Below, piece by piece: positions 20,730 through 29,706 of a stretch of DNA of 64,000 bases (positions are counted from its first letter, which is position 1; each line of letters starts with the position of its first letter). A model generated the notes under the pieces. The model was not told where the DNA came from and searched no databases. It saw only the letters and a list, made by a program, of their open reading frames with translations. Both the position numbers and the translations under genes were made by a program. The DNA is from Streptomyces sp. NBC_01314 (lineage in GTDB: Bacteria > Actinomycetota > Actinomycetes > Streptomycetales > Streptomycetaceae), in NCBI RefSeq assembly GCF_041435215.1, contig NZ_CP108394.1, positions 372,001 through 436,000 of the forward strand, read 5' to 3'.

Positions 20730-21134
20730 TTAAGTCCGTTTCTGATAGCGGCCGCGTCCGGTTTGTTCGAGGAGTCCTTGGCGGACGAGTCGTCCCAGGC
20801 GGGAGCGGGTGACGTTGATCGAGGGCTCGTCGGTGGGCAGGCCGAGGTGTTCGTGCAGATCGTGGACGCGGAACACCTTCCCGGGGTGCTCGTTGAACGT
20901 GGTCACGATGCGCTGGTAGACGGTGGCGGTGGCGGTCTCCGCGGGGGCTGTTGCGTGGTCGGGAGGGGTGAGGCCGTCGATGACCTTGCGGGTGGCGGCG
21001 AGCTCGGCCAGGCGGGCTTCGGTCTCGGCGAGGGCGGTGGTGAGCCGCTCGATCTGCTCGCGCAGGTGGTCGGCGCGGGCTGCGGTGTCATCGTGTTCGG
21101 TCTGCAGCAGCCGCAGGAGTTCGTGGACGTTCAC
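20730..21134 (-). CDS. IS-borne coiled-coil/winged-helix accessory protein
   Basis: The 134-residue protein starts with a GTG that overlaps the transposase stop (GTGA). The first 60 residues are a Glu/Arg/Leu-rich helix likely to form a coiled coil (LREQIERLTTALAETEARLA). The last 60 look like a winged helix (VYQRIVTTFNEHPGKVFRVHD, VTRSRLGRLVRQGLLEQTGR). The overlap implies translational coupling to the transposase, so it probably regulates or assists transposition (inference). I do not know a named family. Confidence 0.7.
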   Translation of the reverse strand: MNVHELLRLLQTEHDDTAARADHLREQIERLTTALAETEARLAELAATRKVIDGLTPPDHATAPAETATATVYQRIVTTFNEHPGKVFRVHDLHEHLGLPTDEPSINVTRSRLGRLVRQGLLEQTGRGRYQKRT

Positions 21135-21985
21135 GCGGCCAGATCCACGTCGTCCCGCCAGGTGGGGGCAGGGGTGGTGAGGCGGCGGAGCATGCCGGCG
21201 GTGGAGGCCCAGTAGACGCGGGAGGCCGCGTTGTCGGGTCGGTGGTCGTAGTCGCGGGCGAGGCGCCGGTGCAGCATGAGGGTGCCGTTGGCCTGTTCGA
21301 CCACCCACCGCTTCGGCTGCGGGACGAAGCCCTTGCCTTCGTCGTCGGGGTTGCGTCGGACCACCTCGACGGTGATGTCCTTCACCGCCCCGTGGATGAT
21401 CACGGCGTCTTTGAAACCCTGGTCGGCCAGGACTTTTTCCAGGCGCGTCCCGCATCGTTCGGCCGCCTGGTCCAGCAGGGCGATGCCGGCCTCGTTGTCG
21501 TGCGCGCTCGCGGCGAGGATCACCACGCCGATGATCAGGCCCAGCACGTCGACGGCGAGTCCCCGCTTCCTGCCGGGCGTTTTCTTGTGCGCGTCCAGTC
21601 CCGTCGTCTCCTTCGGCACCCCGGCCGCCACGCGGACGGACTGGGTGTCGATGATCACCAGGGACGGGTCCTCTAATCGTCTGGACCGCTCCCGCACCTG
21701 GCAGCGCAGGATCTCCTGGATCCGCTGGTCAAGGCCGTCCTGGCGCCACAGGGTGAAGTAGTAGAACACCGCCGACCAGGCCGGGAGGTCATGTGGCAGG
21801 AGCCGCCACTGACAGCCCGTCCGGTTCTGGTAGAGCAGCGCGTTCACGACCTCGCGCAGGTCGCAGGAACCTGGGGCCCCGGTCGCCGACCGGGCCACCC
21901 GCTCCTGCTTCCACGCGGTGACCAGCGGCTCGATCAGCGCCCACTGCTCGTCGGACAAGTCGGTTGCGTACGGCATCCGTTCCAT
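21131..21985 (-). CDS. IS5-family transposase
   Basis: The 284-residue DDE transposase begins [20 protein letters not shown], has the N-terminal [20 protein letters not shown] region, a first Asp in [12 protein letters not shown], a second in VLADQGFKD, and the C-terminal [20 protein letters not shown] segment with the catalytic Glu. The length is complete and no frameshift is seen, so it may be active. An upstream start at 22018 is possible, but the chosen ATG matches the family start. Confidence 0.9.
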   Translation of the reverse strand: MERMPYATDLSDEQWALIEPLVTAWKQERVARSATGAPGSCDLREVVNALLYQNRTGCQWRLLPHDLPAWSAVFYYFTLWRQDGLDQRIQEILRCQVRERSRRLEDPSLVIIDTQSVRVAAGVPKETTGLDAHKKTPGRKRGLAVDVLGLIIGVVILAASAHDNEAGIALLDQAAERCGTRLEKVLADQGFKDAVIIHGAVKDITVEVVRRNPDDEGKGFVPQPKRWVVEQANGTLMLHRRLARDYDHRPDNAASRVYWASTAGMLRRLTTPAPTWRDDVDLAA

Positions 21986-22088
21986 GCCCGCGACTCCATC
22001 ATGCACACGACATGACACGAGGGAGGAACCACCCCATCACCCACGAACGGGTGACACCATATCACCAGGAACGGGACTTAACGCCCTC

Positions 22089-22285
22089 TCAGGTCGGGAC
22101 CATCGGGCTGATCAAGGCCATCGGCCGGTTCGATCCGGACCGGGCGTGCAGTTCCCGACGTTCGCGATGCCGACCGTCATTGGCGAGATCAAGCGGTACT
22201 TCCGCGACAACGTCCGCACGGTCCACGTCCCGCGCCGGCTGCACGACCAACGGGCCACGGAGCGGCAGCCACGAGGGACGCACTG
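22089..22285 (+). pseudogene. Fragment of a SigB/SigF-type sigma factor gene
   Basis: Immediately right of the IS5 element the sequence encodes [13 protein letters not shown]. After a frame change it gives [20 protein letters not shown] and [14 protein letters not shown], which are regions 2 and 3 of SigB/SigF-group sigma factors. The N-terminal part and region 4 are missing. It is broken by the frameshift, the IS and the following IS30 remnant. Confidence 0.75.
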
Positions 22286-22579
22286 ATCGAGACCGTGAAG
22301 CACCTCTCGCGGCATCTGCGGCGATTCCTCGCCTGGGACCAGGGCGGTGAGGTGGCCGCTCACCGGGCGTTCACCGTAGCCACGGACATCCCTGTCTACT
22401 TCTGGACCCAGCAGCCCTGGCAGCGCGGATCGAACGAGAACACCAACGGCCTGCTATGGCAGTACGTCCGCAAGGGGACCGATCTCAACGTCCACACCCG
22501 TGAGCACCTGGACGCCGTCGCCGTAACACTCGGCTGGGAAACCCCAGCCGAGTGCCTGTCTGATCTGCTCGCGGCCTGA
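22286..22579 (+). pseudogene. 3' fragment of an IS30-family transposase
   Basis: The reading frame carries FLAWDQGGEVAAHRAFTVAT and PWQRGSNENTNGLLWQYVRK, with the DDE glutamate in the SNENTNG motif. It ends LGWETPAECLSDLLAA, the usual IS30 C terminus. Short internal deletions remove the CxPH and NgRPRK segments, and the N-terminal half is absent. It is dead transposase debris joined to the sigma-factor fragment. Confidence 0.8.
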
Positions 22580-22698
22580 TCAACCGACCACGTGTTGCGT
22601 CGATCCCTGGAATTCGCCCATCGCCTGCGAGAACGGGGTGCCGAGCGTGAAGCGCTCCGCACCCCGGCACGTTCATGTATTCAGCAGTCCGTGGTCGG

Positions 22699-23214
22699 CT
22701 AGGCGTCGCAGGCGCCGTCGTAGGTGGTGCGGACACGGGCCAGGAGTGAGTGCAGGGTGTCGCGCTCCTGCGGGGTGAGGTCGGCGAAGAGCTCGTCCTC
22801 GACGCGGCCGATGGCGGCGTCGAGCTTGGTAACGGCGGCCGTGCCCGCTTCGGTGATCTCGACGATGTGACGGCGGCGGTCGGCCGGATCACGGCGCCGT
22901 CGTACCAGATCGCGGTCCTCCAGCGCGTTGAGGAGAGCGACCAGGACGCTGGGGTCTACGCGCAGCCGGGCACCGAGGTCGCGCTGGCCGAGCTGACCGC
23001 CGTCGAGGTACATCAGCACGACGGCTTGGCGGGGCGTGACCTCGGAGGCGGTGAGTGCCTCACGGATCCAGGTGTCGGTGGCTCCACCATGCCGCGCCAG
23101 GAGCAGGGCGAGGCGGGAGTCGGGACCGCCGGATTCGGGGGTGTCGTCGCTGATGGGGGAGCTGACGGGAGCGCTGGTGGCGGGGGCGGTGCCCTCGGAT
23201 CGTTCGCTGGCCAT
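22699..23214 (-). CDS. MarR-family transcriptional regulator
   Basis: The 171-residue protein has a disordered Ser/Pro-rich N terminus of about 30 residues, then the MarR winged helix: VTPRQAVVLMYLDGGQLGQRDLGARLRVDPSVLVALLNALEDRDLVRR, recognisable by the recognition helix and the DPADRRRHIVEIT wing. It starts at the ATG at 23214; a longer frame exists but is less likely. It is divergent from a DoxX gene, with a palindromic site between them, and probably represses both. Confidence 0.9.
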   Translation of the reverse strand: MASERSEGTAPATSAPVSSPISDDTPESGGPDSRLALLLARHGGATDTWIREALTASEVTPRQAVVLMYLDGGQLGQRDLGARLRVDPSVLVALLNALEDRDLVRRRRDPADRRRHIVEITEAGTAAVTKLDAAIGRVEDELFADLTPQERDTLHSLLARVRTTYDGACDA

Positions 23215-23252
23215 GGTCCGACCGTAGCAAGCAAGGAAACAATCGGTTGCAG

Positions 23253-23263
23253 TCAATCATTGA
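23253..23263. promoter_or_regulatory. Probable MarR operator
   Basis: TCAATCATTGA is a perfect inverted repeat with a 1-bp centre in the AT-rich region between the divergent marR and doxX genes. It lies next to a TTGCAG that could be a -35 box. Confidence 0.6.
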
Positions 23264-23350
23264 AGCACTTACATTATTTTCCGCCACTCATCGCTTGCCG
23301 CCCTCTATTCCCGGACCGGTCGGCGGTCCCCTCTCCCTCCGGAGTTCTCC

Positions 23351-23701
23351 GTGTTTATCGCCTATGTCGTCCTCGCTGTCGTGGTGTCCCTGCTGCTGGT
23401 CTTCTCTGCCGTTCCCGACATCACCCGCGATCCGAAGATCACAGAGCCGCTCAAGGCGCTCGGGGTGCCCGACAGCTGGTTCTTGCCGCTCGGCCTGGTC
23501 AAGATCGCGGGCGCTCTGGGGCTGCTGGCCGGCATCGTCTTCCGACCGTTGGGCATCGCGGCGGCGATCGGTGTCGTCCTGTACTTCCTGGGCGCCGTGA
23601 TCACGCACGTCCGTGGAGGCGACGCGAAGGGGAGCGGCATCCCGGCCGCCATCATGCTCGTTGCCGTGGCGCCGCTGGTGCTGGGGTTCGCGAGTCTCTG
23701 A
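23351..23701 (+). CDS. DoxX-family membrane protein
   Basis: The 116-residue protein has four predicted membrane helices: residues 2-20, 45-65, 67-90 and 97-115. The first helix ends VFSAVPDITRDP, and ALGVPDSWFLPLGLVKIAGA is typical of DoxX-like proteins. These small proteins occur near redox or electrophile-responsive regulators and are thought to contribute to redox homeostasis at the membrane. The GTG start follows CGGAG by six bases. It is divergent from marR. Confidence 0.85.
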   Translation: MFIAYVVLAVVVSLLLVFSAVPDITRDPKITEPLKALGVPDSWFLPLGLVKIAGALGLLAGIVFRPLGIAAAIGVVLYFLGAVITHVRGGDAKGSGIPAAIMLVAVAPLVLGFASL

Positions 23702-24319
23702 TCCTGCTCCACGAGCGCGATCGGACCAGCTCACGATCACACGGCGCAGCCACTGTCAGACGCCTGCCTCCAGCGCCGGGGCTGGAGACAAGTCGCTCCG
23801 GGACGGCTGGCGCCGGCAGTGTCCGGGACGGCCCACGCCGGACGCCCCGGACACTGCCCAGCCTCGGGCTTGCGGGCGGCTGCCGCGCGCAGTCCGGGTC
23901 GGGTCGCCAGCAGTGCCCAGGTGGCCGACCATCGGCTTCAGGGGACCGATCGGCACAGATGCCCCGGCCAAGTCATGCCTCGCCCGGCCCCGCATGAGAC
24001 ATGACGTCCAGATGAGGAGACCGTTGGTGGCAGGACCATGAGATGGCGGAGGCGTCCGCCGGCTCATGCCGCCGCGGCGAGCGAAGAGAGGTGGACGAGG
24101 GTGTGACGCGGACGGCTGCGTGCGGCGGTCGGTAGCGGAGTCCTTCCGGTCGGCGGCAGCCCTGTGCCACTGCCGCTGCAGGTTGCGTGGAGAAGGGCGC
24201 CGGTGGAGAAGACGCGGAAGGGAAGCCTCCCGGGCCGGTGACCTCGCAGCAGCGGAGCGGTCGTCGCACCGGGCGCGTGCGCCTTGGCGACCTGCGCCCA
24301 TGCGCACTCATGTGAGTAG
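23702..24319. other. Non-coding or scrambled stretch
   Basis: No frame shows family resemblance. Short direct and inverted GC-rich repeats occur (for example GTCCGGG and CCCGGAC around 23820-23850). Given the transposase and ligase debris to the right, it is probably decayed DNA. Confidence 0.4.
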
Positions 24320-24480
24320 GGAGAACAGATGCGCCGACGATCGCCTCGCTCGTCTCACGGACCTTGTATTTCTGCCAGCCCCTCACCGACGGGCGGTAGG
24401 CGTCGTCCAGCCTCTTGAAGACCACCCCCTCCATCCCAGCCGACGCCCACGTCAGCCACTCGCGCACGACGTCGGGGCGT
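24320..24480 (-). pseudogene. Fragment of an ATP-dependent DNA ligase gene
   Basis: The minus strand encodes DVVREWLTWASAGMEGVVFK followed by RLDDAYRPSVRGWQKYKVRE and TSEAIVGA. That is motif IV-V of LigC/LigD-type ATP-dependent ligases, with the Lys-rich motif V in RGWQKYK. Similarity stops at both ends. The upstream side abuts an IS5-type transposase remnant, suggesting insertion and deletion. The catalytic lysine motif I is not present. Confidence 0.7.
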
Positions 24481-24491
24481 CGGCCGGCTGA

Positions 24492-24522
24492 AGGCGCCTG
24501 GCTGGCGCCCGGCCAGGCGCCT
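24492..24522. repeat. Stem-loop at the left edge of the IS5 remnant
   Basis: AGGCGCCTGGC and GCCAGGCGCCT arms with a 9-base loop lie between the ligase fragment and the transposase. It may be part of an old IS end. Confidence 0.45.
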
Positions 24523-25341
24523 GCTCGATCTCTCTGATGCCCGCTGGGAGTTGATTGAGCCGGTGCTCTCAGCCCGGCGCTTCGAGCGCCGCGGCAGGGC
24601 CCTGGACTTCGGCCGGCCGCCCGAGCATGACCTGCGCGAAATCATGAACGCGATCTTGTACGTGGACCGCACCGGCGTGCGATGGCGCTACCTCCCGCAC
24701 GACTTCCCGAACTGGAACACGGTCTACGGCTACTTCGTCAAGTGGCAACAGGAAGGAGTGTTCACCCAGCTCAACGGCCTGCTCCGGCAACTCTTGCGGG
24801 AGAAGGAAGGACGGGACGCCGAGCCATCGGCCTGTGTGATCGACGCCCAGAGCGTCAAGACCTCCAGCAGCGTTCATGCCTCCAGCCAGGGCATCGACGC
24901 AGGGAAGAAGATCGTGGGCAGAAAGCGGAACATCGTCACCGACACCATCGGACTCCTGCTTGCCGTGCTGGTCACCGCGGCGAGCGTGCAGGACTCCGTA
25001 GCTGGCACCCGGCTCCTGGACCAGGTCGCCGCCGAACACCCCGGCATCCGCAAGGTGTGGGTCGACGGCGGCTACCGCCAGCACCTCGTCGAGCACGCAG
25101 CCACCCTCGGCATCGACATGGAAATCACCGCCCGCACCCCTGGGAGGGGGATTCACCCCGATCCCGAAGCGGTAAGCGGTCGAACGAACCTACGGCTGGC
25201 TGATGTTCCACCGACGTCTCGCCCGTGACTACGAGCCCCTGCCCGCCCGCTCCGAAGCCGTGATCCACCTCGCCATGACCGACCTGATGGCCCGCCGCCT
25301 CACCGATGAGGCCACCATCTCCTGGCGCGACCCGACACCAT
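24523..25341 (+). pseudogene. IS5-family transposase, frameshifted
   Basis: The frame opens without a start codon (LLDLSDARWELIEPVLSARR) and contains NAILYVDRTGVRWRYLPHDF, the first Asp in ACVIDAQSVKTSSS, and the second in VWVDGGYRQ. Near 25175 the frame shifts, and the rest follows in another frame ([20 protein letters not shown], ending ISWRDPTP). It differs clearly from the IS5 element at 20723. Lacking a start and broken, it should be inactive. Confidence 0.82.
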
Positions 25342-25388
25342 AGGCTAAACAGCAGATTCCGGGATAAAACATCAGAAGCAAACGACCT

Positions 25389-26249
25389 CTAAGAGGCGGC
25401 CGCGTCCCGGTTCTGGCTCGCTGCCCAGCTGGCCAGCAGCTTCAGGGCGTCCGCGGCCGGGGTGTAAGGATCGGCGCTGTACACGGTGATGGACAGCCCC
25501 TCGTCGCCGGGCAGGGCCAGCGACTCGTGCACCAGCTCCATCTCGCCCACCGCCGGATGGTGGAACCGCTTGGTTCCCTCGGTGAAGACGTGCACGTCGT
25601 GCGCGCCCCACATGGTGCGGAAGGCGTCGCTGCGGGTGGACAGCTCACCGATCAGGTTCGACAGCTCCCGGTCGTAGGGGTTGTTGGCTGCCTCGACCCG
25701 CAGCACCCCGACCCCGTCGCGGGCCACGCGTTCCCAGTCGGGGAACAGCCGGGCGGCGCGGGGGTCGAGGAAGACGAACCGGCAGGTGTTGACCGGCTCC
25801 GCCTCGAACACCTCGCTGAACAAAGCGCGGGCGAGCGGATTGGCCGCCAGAATGTCCATTCGGTTGTTGCGCACGTACGCCGGCTGGTCGTGAAGTCCCT
25901 CGACGATGCGCAGCACACTCGGCCGCACGGTGGCCTTCTTCGGGCGGTGCCGGACCCGGGCCCCACTGGTGTTGGCCGCCCGGGCGAGCGCGTAGAGGTG
26001 ATCCCGCTCGGTGTCGTCCAGCCGCAGGGCCTGGGCGAGGGCGTCCAAGACGCTGTCGGAGACCCCGGTGAGGTTGCCGCGCTCCAGGCGCGTGTAGTAC
26101 TCGACGCTCATCCCGGCGAGCATCGCGACCTCACCGCGGCGCAGCCCGGGCACCCGCCGCTGCCCGTACACCGGCATGCCCGCCTGCTTCGGTGTGATCT
26201 TGGCGCGGCGGGACTTGAGGAACGCGCTGACTTCGGCCCGGTTGTCCAT
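25389..26249 (-). CDS. Helix-turn-helix regulator with MmyB-like ligand domain
   Basis: The 286-residue protein has an XRE-type helix-turn-helix in residues 8-85 (VPGLRRGEVAMLAGMSVEYY, TRLERGNLTGVSDSVLDALA). A PAS-like MmyB domain follows (QPAYVRNNRMDILAANPLAR, WGAHDVHVFTEGTKRFHHPA). MmyB regulators bind fatty-acid-like ligands and, in Streptomyces, often sit beside the reductase genes they control. No partner gene is obvious here: an IS6 element lies behind it and a broken transposase ahead. Confidence 0.9.
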   Translation of the reverse strand: MDNRAEVSAFLKSRRAKITPKQAGMPVYGQRRVPGLRRGEVAMLAGMSVEYYTRLERGNLTGVSDSVLDALAQALRLDDTERDHLYALARAANTSGARVRHRPKKATVRPSVLRIVEGLHDQPAYVRNNRMDILAANPLARALFSEVFEAEPVNTCRFVFLDPRAARLFPDWERVARDGVGVLRVEAANNPYDRELSNLIGELSTRSDAFRTMWGAHDVHVFTEGTKRFHHPAVGEMELVHESLALPGDEGLSITVYSADPYTPAADALKLLASWAASQNRDAAAS

Positions 26250-26400
26250 GGATCCCAGCGTAGGAAAGCGAAGCGATCAGTGGGGGTCCCTGTCAGTACC
26301 CCTCACAGCATGGACTCCCATGAACTCCGCCCTTGTCATAAAGAACGTCATCGACACCCGTCTCTTGCCCGAGAGTCAGTCCTCACCGGACTGTCGCGCT

Positions 26401-27261
26401 GGCACTGTCACGTTGGCTGACCGGTGGGATGATCTTCGGATCGATCAGGCTGGGAGGGGTCGTCCGTGGGGAGTGCGTCGCTGTCGTACAAGGGGCACCG
26501 GTATCCGGTCGAGGTGATCTCCCACTGTGTGTGGCTGTACTTCCGTTTCCCGCTGTCGTTCCGCGAGGTCGAGGAGCTGATGCTTGAGCGCGGCGTGACC
26601 GTCTCGTACGAGACGGTACGGCGGTGGTGCGGCAAGTTCGGTCAGCAGTACGCCAACGCGCTGCACCGCCGACAGCCTCGACCTGGGGACAAGTGGCACC
26701 TGGACGAGGTCTTCGTCAAGATCAATGGGGAACAGAAGTACCTGTGGCGGGCCGGCGACCAGGACGGCAACGTCCTGGACGTCCTGGTGCAGAACCGGCG
26801 AGACAAGGCCGCGGCCAGACGCTTCTTGCGCCGCCTGCTGAAGAACACGGGTGCGGTGCCGCGGGTGATCGTCACCGACAAGCTCCGCTCCTACGGCGCC
26901 GCCCTCCGCGAGGTCATGCCCTGCGTCGAGCACCGCTCCCACAAGGGGCTGAACAACCGGGCGGAGAACAGCCACCAGCCAACAAGGCAGCGCGAACGGG
27001 CGATGAAAGGCTTCCGCGGCACCGGCGCAGCCCAGCGGTTCCTGTCCGCGTTCAGCGGCATCTCACCCCACTTCCGACCCCGACGCCACCGGCTGTCCGC
27101 ACACCACTACCGAGCCGAAATGAGCATCCGCTTCGCAATCTGGGAGCAGATCACCGGCGCCGCCTACCCCTCCACCACGGCCTGAGCACAGCCCGGAACC
27201 GGGCTCCACCACGCCACGACGCACCATCAGACACCTACCCACCCAACAACGTGACAGCGCC
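26401..27261 (+). mobile_element. IS6-family element, copy 1
   Basis: Terminal repeats GGCACTGTCACGTTG (from 26401) and its near complement (CAACGTGACAGCGCC, ending 27261) bracket one transposase gene. The size is 861 bp. No 8-bp target duplication is visible at the flanks, which is common for IS6 elements after recombination. A diverged second copy of exactly the same length lies at 41280-42140. Confidence 0.85.
26466..27185 (+). CDS. IS6-family transposase
   Basis: The 239-residue protein has the IS6 layout. An N-terminal helix-turn-helix (FREVEELMLERGVTVSYETV) precedes the DDE fold, with Asp in KWHLDEVFVKING, Asp in VIVTDKLRSYGAA and Glu in NRAENSHQPTRQRER. All catalytic residues are present and the frame is intact. 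IS6 elements move by replicative cointegrate formation or by targeted conservative joining to another copy. Confidence 0.92.
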   Translation: MGSASLSYKGHRYPVEVISHCVWLYFRFPLSFREVEELMLERGVTVSYETVRRWCGKFGQQYANALHRRQPRPGDKWHLDEVFVKINGEQKYLWRAGDQDGNVLDVLVQNRRDKAAARRFLRRLLKNTGAVPRVIVTDKLRSYGAALREVMPCVEHRSHKGLNNRAENSHQPTRQRERAMKGFRGTGAAQRFLSAFSGISPHFRPRRHRLSAHHYRAEMSIRFAIWEQITGAAYPSTTA

Positions 27262-27617
27262 TCCGCCACCGCTGTGACCTGCACCGACCCGAGCAGAACA
27301 CCGCCTCCGCCGCCATCGTCTGCGGCAGCGGATCACCACACTCCCGGCAGTACCGCCGAGCCGTCCCGCCAGCCCTCACAACTCAGATCATCCAGGCGCA
27401 CGCACCTCACGGCCAGGGATCAAAAACACCTACTGAAGATTCTGGGACACAGCCGTGCCCCGCCAGGCACCCCACATGGGGAACTGGGCGGGGCACCGCC
27501 GAGTCCGGGGGCCCGCAGCCGAGTGCGGCCGCTCAGGTTTCGGGCATGACCCGACCCGCCCCACTCACCTCCAGCAGCCGGCCCAGATGATCACGGCGCT
27601 ACTGCACGGAGCTCGGT
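27262..27617. other. Intergenic stretch between IS6 and the CRISPR array
   Basis: No gene is recognised. The sequence is unusually C-rich on the plus strand and has no promoter-like AT-rich box. Confidence 0.4.
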
Positions 27618-27963
27618 GGGACCATCCCCGCGGATACGGGGAGCAGGACTCCGGTGCCGTCCGTGTGGGCCTCGATGAGGGACCTTCCCCGCTCGCGCGG
27701 GGAGCAGGAGGCCGGGCTGACCCATGCCGAAGCGGCCGAGGGGCCATCCCCGCTCGTGCGGGGAGCAGCCTCACCTGCGAGTTTGCGTCACGCATGCGCC
27801 GTTCGCAGGCACTTTCATCGAATGGGTCATATCGCCCACCTAAAGCTGAACCGGCGCTAGCTCAACCCGACGAGGTGTCGTCCCTGCGGGTGCGGGGAGC
27901 ACGTCTCGAGGTCTGCGGGGTTGAAGAGGTAGGCGGGACCATCCCCGCGGGTGCGGGGAGCAC
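27618..27963 (-). CRISPR. Degenerate orphan type I-E CRISPR array
   Basis: There are five 29-bp repeats at 27618, 27679, 27740, 27874 and 27935. The 61-bp period (32-bp spacers) holds within 27618-27768 and within 27874-27963. Read on the minus strand, the repeat matches the Streptomyces type I-E form (starting GTGCTCCCCGC, ending GGGATGGTCCC in the best copy, 27935). Copies differ in the hairpin loop, and the one at 27874 has about five changes. A 105-bp gap separates the two blocks. No cas gene is present in the window, so the array is orphaned. Confidence 0.85.
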
Positions 27964-27989
27964 GCGGTTTCGTTGGTGTGATCGCCAGT

Positions 27990-28834
27990 TGACGGCCGAC
28001 AGGGGGCGGGTCTCCATGTTCGTCGCGGGCGCGGCCAGCGCAGCGAAGTGGGGTCGGACACCCCGGCGACGGTGGCAACCAGCAGCACGGCGGGGCAGCG
28101 GCGCCCGGACGATCTCCGGCGGGGTCTCGGTTTCCAGCTCGGTGAACTGCCGCTCGGTGTAAAGGCAGTGCCAGATCCCCGGGGCGGTCCGGCCGGCCCG
28201 GCCGCGCCGCTGCCGCAGCCCGTGCTGAGAATGCGGTACCGGTTCGGTCGACTCGATGGCGGTTGCCGGATCCCAGAAGGAGCGGTTGATCAGACCGGTG
28301 TCCACGACGTGGCGGATGCCGTCGATGGTCAGCGAGGTCTCCGCCCGGGTTGGTGGCGAAAATTACTCGGTAGCGGGTGCCGCGCCGACGACTCTCCGGC
28401 CGCAGGGCGCGGCTCCGTTGGGCGGCGGGCAGCTCGCCGTACAGCGGCAGCAGCTCAAGCGCGTCGGCGATCCGGCCCATTTCTGGCTCTGCTCCGATGA
28501 GTTGGGTGGTCTCCTTGATGGCGGTCGTGATACCGCCGCGTCCGGTGAGGAAGACCAGAACGTCTCCCTGGTGGCACTCGACGTCGGCCGGGATGTCGGC
28601 GGGCCGGTCGCCGGTGGCTATCCAGCGCAGCAGTTCCACCACGGTGGACGCGGCGCGGGCCGGCATCTGGGCGGGCCAGGAGGCGACGGGCAGTTCCGGA
28701 CCGGCCCACCAGCGTTCATACACCTCGTGAATGACCTTGCTGCGCATCCGGGACACCAGGACATCGCCGCACGCCGGGGATTCCCGGAGCCCCACATCCT
28801 TCAACTGTGCCCTCAAGACGCTGTACGGCATCAC
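27990..28834 (-). pseudogene. Fragment of a DEAH-box (HrpA-like) helicase gene
   Basis: The minus strand encodes GDVLVFLTGRGGITTAIKET, LLPLYGELPAAQRSRAL and VIFATN. After a one-base frameshift near 28345 it gives AETSLTIDGIRHVVDTGLIN and RQRRGRAGRTAPGIW, then ERQFTELETETPPEIVRAPL. These are the second RecA domain motifs IV-VI of HrpA/HrpB-type helicases. The first RecA domain (Walker A, DEAH box) and the C terminus are missing. The 3' end breaks off just before the CRISPR repeats. The motifs are those of DEAH RNA helicases, not Cas3. Confidence 0.78.
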
Positions 28835-28989
28835 CCCACGCGACCACCGCCACCAGACCCAGCACCCCGGAATGACTGCAGTGCGCTGAGAGCCAACAAC
28901 CGTGCACCGGATGCCAACAACACCATGAACATATCCAGCATGCTCATGCCCAGTCCGGTAACGCCAACCGAAGCGAGAGGTCCCCCCTC

Positions 28990-29403
28990 ATGCGAGCCGA
29001 CATTTTCAAGGGCACGCGGCACATGCTGGCCACTGCCGCCGCCACCGCCAGCCTGCTGGTCGGGTTCACTGGCGCCGCCCAGGCCGAGAACTCCAGCCCG
29101 GAAGCTGCGGCTGCGGCTGAATGCACCGACTGGTGGGGTCCGAACATTGACACCGGCTCGGGCAGGCTGAGGAGCTCCTACAACCTCAAAAACGCCCCCT
29201 ATGCGAGGTGTGACAGTGTTGCCTCCCTGGGATCCAACACCCTCATATACTTTCACTGCTGGGCCGAGAACGACCACGGAAATTGGTGGGTCTACGGGAG
29301 AGTCGCGAACACTCAAACGATGGGATGGATGTCCGTAGACAATTTCTCGAGCTACACGAGCGATTCCAGCGCCGGAGCGAAACCCCGCTGCAACCTGAAT
29401 TAG
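28990..29403 (+). CDS. Small secreted SH3-like protein
   Basis: The 137-residue protein has a Sec signal peptide (positive start MRADIFKGTR, hydrophobic core MLATAAATASLLVGF, cleavage after AQA near residue 32). The mature part has three or four cysteines (AECTDWW, ARCDSVA, FHCWAEN, PRCNLN) and the patch GNWWVYGRVANTQTMGWMSV, like bacterial SH3 folds of Streptomyces exoproteins. Function unknown; it could bind cell wall. A purine-rich sequence (GCGAGAGG) precedes the ATG by about ten bases. Confidence 0.8.
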   Translation: MRADIFKGTRHMLATAAATASLLVGFTGAAQAENSSPEAAAAAECTDWWGPNIDTGSGRLRSSYNLKNAPYARCDSVASLGSNTLIYFHCWAENDHGNWWVYGRVANTQTMGWMSVDNFSSYTSDSSAGAKPRCNLN

Positions 29404-29706
29404 GCTTTCCTTTTCGCACGGCCCGCCGGTTGCCTTGAGTACCAGCGCTTCGGACCACCTCGGCTTACAGTGGTTTGACATTGCAGCCCCCGGGGAGAGC
29501 AGGCTCAAGGCGGGCCCCGGGCGTCATCGCTCGGGGCCTCATGCTGCCGACCCCCCGCACCCGAGGTCGCGGCCTCAGCGCAAGCCGCGCCGCCCACGCT
29601 GCGGGGGAAAACCAGCCGAACGCAGAGTGGTTCGGCACCGCGTTCCACTCCACCGAGAGCACGCAATCGGGAGGCCGGCTACATATGTGGCCCTGGGGCG
29701 TTGCGC
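29404..29706. other. Intergenic stretch, nothing recognised
   Basis: It lies between the secreted protein and a decayed regulator gene. There is no clear terminator or small gene. Confidence 0.35.

Larger units (their letters stand above)
20723..22088 (-). mobile_element. IS5-family element, IS1031/ISL2-like, two genes
   Basis: Terminal inverted repeats GAGGGCGTTAAGTCC (20723-20737) and GGACTTAACGCCCTC (22074-22088) are flanked by TCA on both sides (20720-20722, 22089-22091). That fits the 3-bp TNA duplication of the IS1031/ISL2 groups. The 1,366-bp element carries a transposase and a second coupled reading frame. It sits next to a sigma-factor gene fragment. Confidence 0.85.

Noticed and set aside
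27990..28834. cas3 helicase next to the CRISPR array
   Set aside because: The motifs are those of HrpA-type DEAH RNA helicases; there is no HD nuclease domain or Cas3-specific pattern.
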